64,000 bases of DNA from Prorocentrum cordatum (taxonomy: Eukaryota; Sar; Dinophyceae; Prorocentrales; Prorocentraceae). The DNA is taken from positions 25,001 through 89,000 of the forward strand of contig CAUYUJ010001445.1 in assembly GCA_963575745.1 (NCBI GenBank), written 5' to 3'. Under the pieces are notes generated by a model, which was not told the origin of the DNA, searched no databases, and saw only the letters and a list, made by a program, of their open reading frames with translations. This document shows positions 1-11,489 of the stretch, in pieces. A program made the translations under genes and the position numbers. Position 1 is the first letter of the stretch. Every line of letters begins with the position of its first letter.

Positions 1-842
1 GGGGCTGGCGACGCCACATCGCACGCTGTATCTTTGCAGCGCCAATCAGAAGGGAGAGGACGGATCGAGCGAACCGGTTCTTGTCGCAGCAGCGAGGGTC
101 CTCGCCACATTCGAAAGGAGACGCGAGATGCACGTGACCGAATGAGGAGGAGCGCGCGGGAAGCGGGGGGGAGCACGCTCAGAACGTGAAGCCTTTGCAC
201 GTGGGTGCCGGAGGGCGTGCTCAGCACAGCAGCGCGGACCGGACGCCCTGGCGAGGCTGCCGCGGCCCTGGCAGGGCGGTCCTGGCAGGGTGATCCAGGC
301 GCGCTGCTCGGCGTGCGGGCCTGTGCTCGGCCGCGAGCGAGGGAGGGAAGTGAGGAGGAGGCCTTCTCAGAAGGCGGCGAGGCTTCTCAAAGTCCAAGGG
401 GCTTCTGAGAAGTTTTGTCTCGTCGGGGAAGGCGCAGAGAACTGTTAGAAGACCGGAATACTTCTGAGCCTTCTGAGAAGACCCGCCCCCCGACTTCCCC
501 CCAGGCGCGAGCCTTGGGATACCTCATCTGTCCCATCGCGCCAGCCATCCGTGTCACAGCCATGCCGAATCCATGTCAGATGCGTCAAATCCATATCGAA
601 TCCGTGTCGAATCTACCTCGAATTAACGTCGACTGCACGTCGAAAGACTGCCAGTTACAGGACAGGGAAGGTCCCCCGAAGATGCACATCAATAGCCAAG
701 GCGGCAGAAACACACGGCCGCGCGGCGGGGGGCTGTCGGGAGATCCCAGAACCTGTGGGTGACAGACGGCCGCCATGGCTTCGAAGTCCCGAGGACCTCA
801 TGAGATGGTCCCTGGGGGAACGAGCAATGACTTAAACATAAT
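1..842. other. Intergenic, no gene recognised
   Basis: No frame here reads like a protein. Around 545-640 there is a short degenerate run of TCGAATCC-like words, about 12 bases apart, that looks like a decayed minisatellite. I see nothing else. Confidence 0.5.
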
Positions 843-982
843 AACTCGGAGGTCCTCGCGGATTCCTCGGATCGGCGCTGGGGCTCCCTGGCAGCGCTTC
901 CAGCGTCGCCGTTGAGGCGCTCCGCGCGCCAGGGAGGAGGGATCCAGCGCCGATCCGAGGAATCCGCGCGGACCTCCGAGTT
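843..982. mobile_element. Foldback (MITE-like) element with 39-bp inverted repeats
   Basis: The left arm 843-881 and right arm 944-982 are reverse complements over 39 bases with one mismatch. Partial pairing continues inward around CTCCCTGG and CCAGGGAG. The 62-base centre has no coding content. The outer bases show no clear target duplication, so the transposon class is not settled; a non-autonomous DNA element is the likeliest reading. Confidence 0.7.
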
Positions 983-1206
983 TTCTGCTTACGGCATTGC
1001 TTGTTCGCCCCGACGAACGATTCCAGGGGGCCCCTGTCTTCGGGCAGAAGGACTCAGACCCGCAGCGTCCTGGCAATCAACAAATTTCCGTTTGTGCTCG
1101 TACTGCTCGGCCTCTTCGGGCCCTGGGGCCGTCAAAACATAGCCAGAACGGAAAACTGTGTCCCTGGGAAGGGATCTGGAGGGGGACGCAGGTCGGAAGA
1201 GCCCCA

Positions 1207-1851
1207 TGAACCTCAGACTCCTCCGCCGACGACGCCGCCGCCGCAGCCGACGACGACGTCGACGACGACTGCGACGACGGCAACGACAGACGCCGACGAC
1301 GACGGCCACAAAGGGGACAACGGCGGCGGCGGCGACGACAACGACTACAGCGACGACGCCGACGCAGACGACGACGACGCCGGCGACGCTGACGACGATG
1401 ACGACGACGACGACGACGACGACGACGCTGGCGCCAACGACGCCGACGCCGACGCCGACGCCGCCGACGCCGACGCCGAAGCCAACGACGCCAGCGACGT
1501 CGACGACGTGACGGCGGCGGCCCCGCAGGCGGAAGGCGCGCCGCGGCGCGAGCGGGGATCCTCCCCCTCGAAGGCCTGCAGGCTGGACACCCCGCACGCC
1601 TGCAGGTCCTCGTGCAGCCGGCTCTGCTTCTGGCGGGGGGCGCTGGGCGCTGCTGCTCGAGCGGGGCGCTGGGAGGGAGCGCTGGGCGCCGGGCCGCGGC
1701 GGCTGGCGGGCCCTTCCGGTGGGGCGCTGGGCGCTGTTCGGGCTCATGCCGGACTAGCTTGGGCGCTGAGTGGGGCGCTGGGCGCTGCGGCAGTCGGCGA
1801 GTACGAGGGCGCGGCAGCGATGGCGGCGGCGACGGCTGCAGCGACGGCGGC

Positions 1852-1894
<43 letters not shown>

Positions 1895-1922
1895 GCGGCG
1901 GCGGCTGCGACGAAGACGACGG
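1207..1922. repeat. GAC/CGA and GGC trinucleotide tracts
   Basis: Imperfect GAC/CGA triplets fill about 1207-1520 and GGC/GAC triplets about 1803-1922. Between them (about 1630-1800) is a degenerate GGGGCGCTGGGCGCTG repeat. Long open frames over this stretch encode poly-Asp, poly-Arg or poly-Ala depending on frame and are repeat artefacts. Confidence 0.8.
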
Positions 1923-1924
1923 TT

Positions 1925-2330
1925 TCACAGTTCGCAGCCCCCCAGCGATGGCGAGGTCGAATCTGAATCTGCGTATGACGTCACCTTCCTGGGCCCCCCA
2001 GCAGCCCTCGAAAGTGGCGACAGCTTATCAGTTCGTAGCCCCCCAGCGATGGCGAGGTCAAATCTGAATCTGCAAGTGGCGACCATTTCGCACTTCGCAG
2101 CCCCCCAGCGATGGCGAGGCGAATCTGAATCTGCGTATGACGTCACTCCCCTGGACCCTCCAGCAGCCCTCAAAAGTGGCGACAGACTCGCACAGGGTAG
2201 CCCCCAGGGATGGAGAGGTCGAATCTGAATGTGCCTATGACGTCACTCCGCTGGACCCCCTAGCAGCCCTCGAAAGTGGCGACATTTTCGCAGATCGCAG
2301 CCCCCCAGGATGGTGCAGCTCGTCAGCCCC
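1925..2330. repeat. Tandem repeat, about 100-bp unit, 4-5 copies
   Basis: The unit starts near GCAGCCCCCCAGCGATGGCG, then AATCTGAATCTGCGTATGACGTCAC, then CAGCAGCCCTCGAAAGTGGCGACA. Copies begin near 1929, 2035 (shortened), 2096, 2200 and 2297. Several copies contain the palindrome TGACGTCA, the shape of a CRE/bZIP site; whether this matters is unknown. Confidence 0.75.
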
Positions 2331-4558
2331 CCAGCACTGGCGAAGTAAGAGGCAGGCTGGCAAGCAGTTACGAGGCAGAAGAGCGAGGCAAGAGGCAGGA
2401 GGGAGAGAGGAGAGAGGCGGGTGGAGGAGGCTGCGACCGCAGTGCCATTATTCAAAACGAGAACTCAGCGCAGGAGAGTTGGGGGAGAGCTGGGGGAGGG
2501 GGGGTGGACATCCAGCGACGGCAGCGGCGGCCCCGCTGTGGATGCGCGCGCCTCGACGGCGCGCGCCGCGGCCCTCTGGGCGCCCATCTCCTCGTTGAGG
2601 TTCCTCGGCGGCGCGGGTCGGGAGCGTCCAGGAGGGGGGGGGTCAACAGGGGGGGGGGGTCACAAACTATAACCCGAGGCATGTGCGCGGAAGCAAGGGA
2701 CGTGTTGAGAAGAAACGGGGGCCACGATGTCCACCCCCTGTGGTCGTCTCCCACCCTCTGGGCCGCCCCCGCACGGACCGCGACGCTCGCCGCTCGCCCG
2801 ACCCGGGCGTGCAAGCGGTTCCCGCCGCCGTCGTCGCCACCGCCGTCGTCGCCGCCGTCGCCACCGTCGTCGCGTGCCGCCGCCGCTGCCGTCGCGCCGT
2901 CGCCGTGGTCGTCAACTCCGTCATCGTCGCCGTCGACGCGGTCGCCGGCAGAGGAGGAGAAGGGGAGACGGAGGGAATTGGGGAGAGGGGGAGATGGGGC
3001 GAGCGAGGAGGGAGCGAGAGAAGGAGGAGGAGGAGGAGGAGCAACAGGAAAATGGAAGAAGGGCAGGGTATCATATGTCTCCGGAGGAGCATGTCTGCGG
3101 TTTGCAGAGGGGGAGGTTGAGGAGGTGGAGGATCGGAGGAGAGGAGGAGTTTGAGGGGAGTTGGCGCTCTTGACACGTCTAGGGCCTCGGGACCCACGCG
3201 AACTCAGTCCAGCTCCAGAACAACCTGAGCAAAGATGTTGTCTATGGCACTGTCGTTACTTCATCGCGACGTTCAATGCCTGTCAATCATGTCATATGGG
3301 ACGCAGCAGGGCAACATTGGGACTATGCGCCCTCCTTTGAAGCGCTCGTCTGAACCGGACACACACACACGTATCATAGCATGTCGCTGCCCAGGCGGTA
3401 TTGACAGAAAGCGTTCGCCATCGAGAATACATTAAAAGATCTCTGAGCGCGCGCATCGTCCCTGGGAGGGGGGGCGACGCACACATAGTGGAAGTATGGT
3501 GGTTTATGCAGCAGATCATATGTCAGAGGAGGTGCTCGGATACAAGCTCAGAGCCAGCGGCAATCTCCCCTGCAGCATAATAGCAGCCCTCTGCAGTCAT
3601 GAGCTCGGCGCGCACGTCGGCATCCAACAGTACGAACTAATACAAGGACCTTCCCTGGGCACGACCCATTCCTTGGGGCTGGCTCTTCATCCTAGGTCGG
3701 ACATTGTTTGAGTCGCCAAAAGGTATGGGCCTCCTCCCCATCAAATCCGACCTCTTGGCCTATTCGTTCTGGCCAGGATCTCAGTGGGATTCTTGCCGTG
3801 GCAAGAAGAGGCCCCCCCAGGCCCAGAAAGGCACAAGAATGGAACAAAAATGCACTCTTCCCTCGATCCTCGACCCTCGATCCTCGCTCGTCGCCGTCCA
3901 CGCGTTCTCCCTTGGCGACCCCAGCCACATCTGGAGGAGCTGACTGGGGAACCGAGAGATGCTCGATACTATAGTTCCCCCAGGGAGGTGAGGACCATTG
4001 CTCCCCCGGTTGTTGTGGGGTGGGACACTTATCCAGCCCCCCGCGGTCATGATTCTTCGACCGCGGCCCCATGGATGCGCGGATGCACCGCGCGGAACGT
4101 GCCCATAGGATAGCGTACCCGTGGGATCGCGCCACTGTATTCAAGCCGCAAGCGCGTGGACATGGGTATGGTCGTCCCGCGTGAATTGTGGCTGGTCTAC
4201 GAACTTGCATCCTCGATGCTTCGGCGACGCGGCGCGGTTGACCGACCCCACCTACTCGGACCCCACTCGGGAGGCCTAGATGACCTGCCTCGGTCGCGTG
4301 CGACGGGCGGGAAGCGGGGCGGGTCCCAGCCTCACGGTCCGCAGCTCCTCCGCCCTCCTCCTAGCCGCCTCGCCGGGCGCGCGGCGGTCAGGCGCGCCTG
4401 GACTGCCAAGGAGCAAAGTGGTCCTGACTTGACGGCGAGGACGAGCGGATGCGCGCAAAAAACAACGACATCGTCGACGTCGCCGTTCTGGAGCCCGTCT
4501 TCAATCATTCGCGGTAACGCTCGTGACCGGCCCCGCCCCCACCCCATCCCCCGCCCCT
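2331..4558. other. Intergenic, no gene recognised
   Basis: Contains CGT/CGC triplets (about 2815-2940), a GGA-rich stretch (about 2950-3130) and a short TCGATCCTCGACCC run (about 3850-3890). Open frames on both strands have no recognisable domain and change frame within tens of codons. Confidence 0.45.
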
Positions 4559-4646
4559 GGTCACGTCACGATTCGCGCCGGCGCCGTGTGGGAACTAAAC
4601 ATTCTTAGGCTTCCAAGACGGCGCCAACGCGAATCATGACGTGACC
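4559..4646. mobile_element. Short inverted-repeat element (88 bp)
   Basis: Arms 4559-4585 and 4620-4646 are reverse complements over 27 bases with three mismatches, starting GGTCACGTCA and ending TGACGTGACC. The loop is 34 bases. It is a MITE-sized foldback without coding content. Confidence 0.6.
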
Positions 4647-5212
4647 GACCTCCTCCCCCCTTCCCCCCACCTGGTTCGCAAGTGTTTCTGGAGATTACTG
4701 GGGCCACGGCTGGACGCAGCTCGAAACAGTATCCAGGACAGATCCCTGGAGAGGTCCTGGGAATACTTATGCGCGGATTTGGGGTCGGAGCAGGGGGCGC
4801 CAGAGGTGCCTCGGAGAATTGATCAGACGGCAAGAGGTTGGCTTCACTGGCGGACAAGACTGCGCGCCAACGCAATGGCCGAAAATGAAATCGGCATCGA
4901 TCGCGCAGTTCTGGAAATAGTGCTGACGTACATGTATGCACACATGGTTGCTCAGCGCGACTCCCATACCCCCCCCCCCCCCACACACACACACACAAAA
5001 CACACATTGATAACTGCACGTGCGCTCATGGATGTTCAGCACATATATATATATATATATGTAGATACATGTATGCGCACAGACAGATGTGTATATATAT
5101 GCTTGGTATGTGTAGCCATACCCTGGTATATGCATACTTACACATGTTGATGTCCGTATGTGTATATACACACATATATATGTATGTTATATAAGAGTGC
5201 TTATGTCTATAC

Positions 5213-5293
<81 letters not shown>

Positions 5294-5599
5294 ACAAACA
5301 AAAAAACCCGATCGAACAAGAACGGGACGCGCCGCTTCAGTCAAATGGGCTTAAGTGGGCGGAAAAGAAGAAGAGAAGTATGGCGAGGGCGACGAGGAGG
5401 CGATGACGAGGACGACGTGGAGAGCGTGACGACAGCAAGGCGGAGCATGAGGACACCGACGCAGAGAAGCACCAGGACGAGGACGAAGAAAACGATAGCG
5501 AATACGAGGAGGAATGCGGAGGTCGATGACGACGACGACGACGGAGGAGGACAGGAAGGTGCAATTAGAGAAAGACGCTGAATCAAGAGAGGGTCCCGG
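4647..5599. other. Microsatellite-rich stretch with one weak plus-strand frame
   Basis: Holds (C)n(AC)n at about 4970-5003, (TA)n at 5041-5060, mixed AC/AT to 5200, (GA)n at 5215-5293, and GAC/GAG triplets at 5390-5550. A plus-strand frame from 4641 to about 4970 looks protein-like for roughly 110 residues, but it runs into the AC repeat and matches nothing I know. Confidence 0.5.
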
Positions 5600-5985
5600 T
5601 GACCCTATCGGGCTACCCTGGGGGGTCCTGGTGCCGCGCGAGGTTGTCTTGGGGCCTGTTGGGGATTCTTGGCGGCCTCTTGGGTCCTCTTGTAAGCTTC
5701 TGGTGTCTTCTTGGGTTGTCTGGGCGCGTCTTGGGGTATCTGGGAGCTTTGTTGGGCGGTCTCGGCGCCATCTTGGGCCGTTCGGGAGCCTCCTGGGGGG
5801 CTCTCGGGAGTCTCTTAGGGCCCTCTTGGCCCATCTTGGGTCGTCTTGGGCCCTGGGGCACTCTTGGGCGCTCGGGCCCTCCGGAGGGACGGTCTTTTGG
5901 GCCTCCTTTGGGCCATTCGAAAGCCCTTTGGAAGCGATTCCAAAAAGATGTCGATTCAGAGTCCCTCCAGGGCCGATTTGCTGAG
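5600..5985. repeat. Degenerate TCTTGGG minisatellite
   Basis: Irregular spacing of TCTTGGG and CTCTTGGG words (12-24 bases apart) for almost 400 bases. The reverse complement, CCCAAGA-rich, recurs at about 54960-55260. Frames open through it read as Gly/Leu/Ser repeats and are not taken as genes. Confidence 0.55.
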
Positions 5986-6139
5986 GATGTCTCGAGCGAA
6001 ACGGCCATTTGTCAGAAGCCGAACAAGAAAGGGAAGTTCAGTTGTGTCCACGAAGTTTGACAGACAACGTCAGGTTGAAAACGTCAAGGAAACCAAGAAA
6101 CGCATCGCAGACAAGCAACGCAGATCCCATCGGATCATT

Positions 6140-6310
6140 GTGTTGGTCCGCCACGCTGTTCTGTCGTGTTGGTCTGCAGTGCTGATGTGGAATGCCGCGC
6201 TGGTCTGCCTTGCTGCTCCGGTTTGCCGTGGTGGTCTGCCGTGTTCCCACGGTGTACCGTGCTTGTCTGCCGTGCTCCTGTGGTGTGCCGTGATGGTCTC
6301 CGGCGTTGCC
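6140..6310. repeat. Diverged TGTTCTGCC-type repeat
   Basis: Repeats of GGTCTGCCGTG and related words about 20-22 bases apart, resembling the better copies at 8100-8570, 15935-15997, 16822-16880 and 47515-47590. Confidence 0.55.
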
Positions 6311-6836
6311 GTGGACTGCCACGCGCGCGTGCTCGGCGCGTGCTGGGCGGGCGGGCGGGGGGGGGGGGCGCGGCGTGCGCGCGGACTGCGTGCTGGGCAG
6401 CCGGGCGCCTGCATAACGCGTAACGCGGGGCCTATAAAGGCAAGAGGGGCCCACTGAGGGCCCAGGCCCACGTGAGGGGCCCTGGCCCACAGGGGCCTTC
6501 CCAAGACAGGAGGAGGGCGCTTCGGCCCCGAGAGCCTCGACGACGTCGGAAAACTCATGCCTCGAGGGCGCTGCGGCCCCGAGGCGCAGCTCGACGCGTC
6601 CGAAGCTCTACCCCCGTCTATAGGGCATCTCCCGTACCAAGGGACATACAACGGGAAAATCTGCGGTGCAAGCGGGCACAGACTGCAACGAGCACGAACG
6701 CATGCAAATTCAGAAGGCCACTCACTCGCACCCTCAACGCGCGATCACATTCCGAGCAGGAGAACACTGACTAAGCAAACCAGCGGACGCTTCTACCAAG
6801 AACAGCCTCGCGCGTACTCAGAACCCTGAGAAGTCC

Positions 6837-8047
6837 TCACTCGAAATCATCCTCGAAGTGGCTGCTGCGCTCCAGCCGAGCGCACTGCTCGGCGAAGCTC
6901 GGCGAGCCCTGGGCTAGCCATGCGGCACGCTCGAGGTCGCACTCGGCAGCGCGCTCGCTGCCGTCGGAAAACTCGTCGATGAGGAACTGGCCGTGGTCGG
7001 GCCCGTAGTCCCTGAAAACCAAACACGGAGGAGACGTAGGAACTGCTGTCGCCGCCCACGGAGCCTTCGTCGACCTCATCGCGCTCGACGCCTCCGACGC
7101 CCCCTCGCAGGAGCGCAGCATAGTTATCTAGCAGGAACTGCGTGACAGCATCGTTGCGCTCGGCGGTGGCGGCGGAGAGGGTCGCGGAGCACATAGTGCT
7201 GTCCTGGCTCCCCTCGGCGCCCTCGCCTTCGCCGTGCCTGCTGTCGCCCTGCTCTCCAGTTGGGCCTCCCAGGTGCTCCAGCGGCGGCGGCGGCGCTCCA
7301 GCGCCTGCAGCGCCGCCCACCTGGGGCCACTCGGCACGACGCGGCACCTGGAGGGCAGCTGCCCCGACTCCCTCCCGCACCGCGTCTGCCGCCCAAGCCC
7401 CGTCACGGGGAGGGCCAAGCTCAGCCCTGTCAGCGGGAGCCAGGGGCCCGCAGCCCAGCGCCGCAAGCACCTCCTCGGCCGTCTCCTCGCAGCTCAGCTG
7501 GCGGAAGGGTACGCACGGCGTGGCCCCGCTCCGCAGCGGCGTGCGCCTCGATCGGAAGGGCTGGGCGCATGACCGCAGGCTCGCCCTCGGCTCCGCTGGT
7601 CTCCCGAGCTTCACGGCGGGCTCGGCGACGCAAATCTCGACCTGCATCTCCAGCGGCAGCCGCGCTGCCCCCTCACTGCTGGCACCGCCGTGGGCATCAC
7701 CAGCTGGCCTGGGAGCTGCTCCCAGGCGGGGCCCGCGCTCGGCCTTGCGCCGCGCGGCCAGCTCCGCTCCGGCCAGCGGGCAGGAAGCGGCGTGCCAGGC
7801 CAATGCGCCGCCGCCTGGCTGCTGGGGCCTCGGGTCTGCCGGCGACGCGGGCCACCAGGACAGGCCTCGCGATCGCCTCGCGCCGCAGCACCTCGGGGTC
7901 CCCCTCGCCGTCGACCTTCGCCTCGAGCAGCTCGCGGAGCCTGGCGGCCTCGCCCCGGGCCTCTGCCAGCTCGCGCGTCAGCCGCTGCACAAGGCGGTCT
8001 GCAGCGAAGCGGGCACCAGCCACCCCGCGCAGACTCTCCCGCGCCAT
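6837..8047 (-). pseudogene. SL-tagged retrocopy of an unknown protein, frameshifted twice
   Basis: An ATG at 8047-8045 lies 25 bases downstream of the spliced-leader relic at 8073-8094. The first frame (8047 to about 7800) opens MARESLRGVAG and contains a probable coiled coil (RLTRELAEARGEAARLRELL). Sense then continues in a second frame, about 7800 to 7020, with CEETAEEVLAALG and AVTQFLLDNYAALL. It moves to a third frame, about 7020 to 6837, with DYGPDHGQFLIDEF and an acidic end FEDDFE. The product would be about 400 residues; I recognise no family. The intron-free layout, SL relic and two single-base-type frame changes point to a processed copy that has decayed. A sequencing indel could mimic either break. 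No A-tail is visible after the stop. Confidence 0.6.
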
Positions 8048-8072
8048 CTTGCCCGAGCGCGCCCAGGCACGG

Positions 8073-8094
8073 CTTGAGCCAACATGGCTACGGA
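8073..8094 (-). other. Dinoflagellate spliced-leader relic
   Basis: On the minus strand this reads TCCGTAGCCATGTTGGCTC followed by AAG. It matches the DinoSL 22-mer except for one T-to-G change. SL is added by trans-splicing, so its presence in genomic DNA directly before an ATG marks a reverse-transcribed and reinserted mRNA. Confidence 0.9.
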
Positions 8095-8099
8095 GCCGG

Positions 8100-8570
8100 G
8101 CGCCTGTGGTCTGCTGTGCTCCTGTGGTCTGCCATTCTCCTGCGTGGTCTACCGTGCTCTTGTGTGGTTTGCCTTGCTCCTGTGTGTTCTGCGTGTTCTG
8201 CCGTGTTCCTGTGTGTTTTGCCGTTCTCCTGTGTTCTGCCGTGTTCCGGTATGTTCTGCCGGGGTCCTGCGTGTTCTGCCGTGCCCCTGTATGATCTGCC
8301 GTGCTCGTGAATGTTCTGTGTGTTCTGCCGTGCTCATATGTATTGCGCCGTGTTCCTGTAGGTTCTGCCGTGATCCTATATGTTTTGTGTGTTCAACCGT
8401 GCTCCTGTGTGTTCTGCCGTGCTCCTGTGTATTCAGTCGTGCTCATGTGTGCGTTCTGCTGTGTTCTTGTGTGTTCTGCCGTGTCCCTGTGTTCCGCCGT
8501 GTTCCTGCATGTTCTGCCGTGCACCTGTGTTCTACCGTGATCCTGTGTTCTATGCGTTTTGCACGTGAAC
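8100..8570 (+). repeat. TGTTCTGCCGTGCTCCTGTG minisatellite
   Basis: About 20-21 bp unit, more than 20 imperfect copies, abutting the 5' side of the SL-tagged retrocopy. The Cys/Val/Leu-rich frame over it is a repeat artefact. The same unit flanks the LINE tail at 16.0-16.8 kb and recurs at 47.5 kb, so it is a dispersed family. Confidence 0.8.
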
Positions 8571-8795
8571 GTGCACAACCAAACTGTACGCGCAACAGCC
8601 ATGAGGGCCGCGCGATCAGGCCCATAGGCCCTGTCGGCCGTCAGGTCCCTTTTTTGTTTCCTGACGCGACCAGTGCTGTCGTCTCTCAAAAAACGACCAG
8701 CGCCATCCTTCTGAAGCTCGCGTTGCACCCCTTGCCGCTCACGCACCAATTAACAACAACGCATGCAAACACGATATCCATACTCAATGCGAATG

Positions 8796-9488
8796 TCATG
8801 ACCACGAGCACCAAAACGCCCCACTGCCTGAGGCAACCGAAGGAGTCGTCTGGCTGGAGCTGGCTGCCTCTACCGATTCCTCGTCACGACCAGCTTGCGA
8901 CGCTGCCGCCGCAGCAAGCAATCCATCAATTGTGTCAATGCCTGCCGCGGCGGCAGGCTCTTTGGCCCCAGACCCAGAGGCCACCCCGCCCACGTACGTC
9001 TCGCAGGTGGCGACCCGCAGTACGCACGGCTTGGAGAACAGCCAGCGCAGCGACTCCTTGGTCGCAGCGAAGCGTCCGATCTTCGAACACCTCCAACAAC
9101 CAGCCTCGATCGCGAACTCGTGCTCGGTCAGGCTGAGGTTGATCTTGGACGGCTGCATGATGACCACGTCGGTGTCAACGTCTTCTCTGGCCGCTGCAGC
9201 ATGGGCCACGGCGACGGAAACCCAAGCGACGACCCCGTCGACCAGGAGGTCAGCGCGCCCGCGCCTTTCACAATCAGCTGCTGCCAACGCATGCGGACGA
9301 ATAACCTGCTTCGCCCACGCGCCAACCTCGAGGTTTCCGCGTCTTCCCGCTGGGTCAGCCGTCCAGCGTCGACGTCGCAAACCGCCCCATGGCCTTCGAC
9401 TCAACTTTGCGAACTGCGAGCGCTCGCCTCCCCCGATCCTCCAAAGTCTTCGATCGCATCCCAAACCAACGACCACAAGAAAGACCAA
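8796..9488 (-). pseudogene. LINE ORF2 C-terminal remnant (RNase H end plus Zn motif)
   Basis: A 230-residue frame in which GNLEVGAWAKQ resembles the GN..aD.wAK end of LINE-type RNase H domains. It is followed by an H...C..C stretch (HEFAIEAGCWRCSKIG) and a later Cys, like the zinc-binding tail of the LINE fragment at 16.5 kb. No N-terminal RT or endonuclease is attached; upstream sense sequence moves to another frame near 9400-9550. The last 60 residues are Ala/Ser-rich and may be read-through. The family assignment is by motif only. Confidence 0.4.
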
Positions 9489-9549
9489 CTGTCGCTGCTG
9501 CGGCAGGCGCCCCCACGCCCACCAACAAGAAGGCCGCCCGCAACATAGC

Positions 9550-9822
9550 TAGCATCCACTCGCAGCGTGATCGGGGAGAGACTGCGTCGAAATTACGCTA
9601 CCGAGGAACCCGCATACTTAATTTAAATATTATGTGCTTGCTTAAGTTTATAATATATGCGCAATTCTGCGTTCTCAGCCCTCGTCGCGAATGTTCCCCT
9701 CTGTGTCATCCAACGCCGTATTGCTTGAACCTTCTCCCTCTTCCTAGCCTTCTGTCCTCCATCAAGGACAGATTCGAGCCAGCCAGCGGCCGCGCTCAGG
9801 GACCACCACCTGCGCAGCCCCT
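9550..9822. other. Intergenic, no gene recognised
   Basis: A short AT-rich patch (9620-9670) in GC-rich DNA, then a transition into the 89-bp satellite. I see no coding or structural feature. Confidence 0.5.
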
Positions 9823-11225
9823 ATGGTGTCTAGAAAGTGCCACGCCTGCTATGCCTGGACGACTGGCACGGATAGAGGCCGCGCTCGGGGGCCACCCCCT
9901 GCGCACCCCCTATGGTGTCGAGAAAGTGCCACGCCTGCTATGCCTGGACGACTGGCGCGGATAGCGGCCGCGCTCAGGGACCACCCACTGCGCACCCCCT
10001 ATGGTGTCGAGAAAGTGCCACGCCTGCTATGCCTGGACGACTGGCACGGATAGCGGCCGCGCTCAGGGACCACCCCCTGCGCACCCCCTTATGGTTTCGA
10101 GAAAGTGCCACGCCTGCTATGCCTGGACGACTGGCACGGATAGCGGCCGCGCTCAGGGACACCCCCCTGCGCACCCCCTACGGTGTCGAGAAAGTGCCAC
10201 ACCTGCTATGCCTGGACGACTGGCACGGATAGCGGCCGCGCTCAGGGACCACCCCCTGCGCACCCCGATGGTGTCTAGAAAGTGCCCGCCTGCTATGCCT
10301 GGACGACTGGCACGGATAGCGGCCGCGCTCAGGGACCACCCCCTGCGCACCCCCTATGGTGTCGAGAAAGTGCCACGCCTGCTATGCCTGGACGACTGGC
10401 ACGGATAGCGGCCGCGCTCAGGGACCACCCCCTGCGCACCCCCTATGGTGTCGAGAAAGTGCCACGCCTGCTATGCCTGGACGACTGGCACGGATAGCGG
10501 CCGCGCTCAGGGACCACCCCCTGCGCACCCCCTATGGTGTCGAGAAAGTGCCACGCCTGCTATGCCTGGACGACTGGCACGGATAGCGGCCGCGCTCAGG
10601 GACACCCCCCTGCGCACCCCTACGGTGTCGAGAAAGTGCCGCGCCTGCTTTGCCTGGACGACTGGCACGGATAGGCCGCGCTCGGGGACCACCCCCTGCG
10701 CACCCCCTATGGTGCGAGAAAGTGCTACGCCTGCTATGCCTGGACGACTGGCACGGATAGCGGCCGCGCTCAGGGACCACCCCCTGCGCACCCCCTATGG
10801 TGTCGAGAAAGTGCCACGCCTGCTATGCTTAGACGACTGGCACGGATAGAGGCCGCGCTCGGGGACCACCCCCTGCGCACCCTCTATGGTGTCGAGAAAG
10901 TGCCACGCGTGCTATGCCTGGACGACTGGCACGGATAGCGGCCGCGCTCAGGGACCACCCCCTGCGCAACCCCTATAGTTTCGAGAAAGTGCTACGCCTG
11001 CTATGCCTGGACGACTGGCACGGATAGCGGCCGCGCTCAGGGACACCCCCCTGCGCAACCCCTTATGGTGTCGAGAAAGTGCCACGCCTGCTATGCCTGG
11101 ACGACTGGCACGGATAGCGGCCGCGCTCAGGGACCACCCTCCACGCACCCCCTGTGGTGTCGAGAAAGTGCCACGCCTGGTAGCCTTTGCACCCCTGCGC
11201 ACCCCCTGTGGTGTCGAGAAAGTGC
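9823..11225. repeat. 89-bp satellite, about 16 tandem copies
   Basis: The unit runs from TGGTGTCGAGAAAGTGCCAC through CTATGCCTGGACGACTGGCA and GCGGCCGCGCTCAGGGAC to CCTGCGCACCCC. Copies start near 9823, 9912, 10001, 10091, 10180, 10269, 10356, 10445, 10534, 10622, 10711, 10798, 10887, 10976, 11066 and 11155, with a truncated unit near 11210. Most copies carry GCGGCCGC. Because 89 is not a multiple of three, each frame cycles through the same three peptides; the open frames are by-products of the repeat. Confidence 0.95.
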
Positions 11226-11402
11226 CACGAGCTGTGCTGTGCTGTGCTGACCTGACCCGTGCTGGGCTGTGCTGAGCCGTGCTGAGTTGAGCCGAGCTGT
11301 GCTGTGCTGAGCTGAGCTGTGCTGTGCTGTGCTGAGGTGAGTTGAGCTGAGCTGAGCAGTGCTGTACGAAGAGTGAGGTGTGTGTGTGTGTGTGTGCGTG
11401 TG
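11226..11402. repeat. GCTGT/GCTGA pentamer tract and (GT)n
   Basis: Imperfect GCTGT, GCTGA and GAGCT words to about 11370, then (GT)n at 11380-11402. It lies between the 89-bp satellite and the 3' end of the decayed LINE. Confidence 0.8.
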
Positions 11403-11489
11403 TGAATGTCGCGGGCGCGGCGCGGCAGGGAAGAAAACCATAACCCCACGAAGCACGCGGGGAAAAACAACGGGGATCGCCGGAACCTC

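Noticed and set aside
1001-1966. Open frames of 250-320 codons on both strands, Asp- or Arg-rich
   Set aside because: They follow GAC/GGC triplet repeats; open frames exist in nearly all phases and the composition is that of the repeat.
4641-4970. Plus-strand protein-like frame (RSLERSWEYLCADLG...)
   Set aside because: No family, no splice context and it ends in a dinucleotide repeat; strand is opposite to all other genes.
9823-11225. Possible CRISPR array or repeat protein
   Set aside because: Units are contiguous without unique spacers, and the 89-bp period rotates the frame, so neither CRISPR nor a repeat protein fits.
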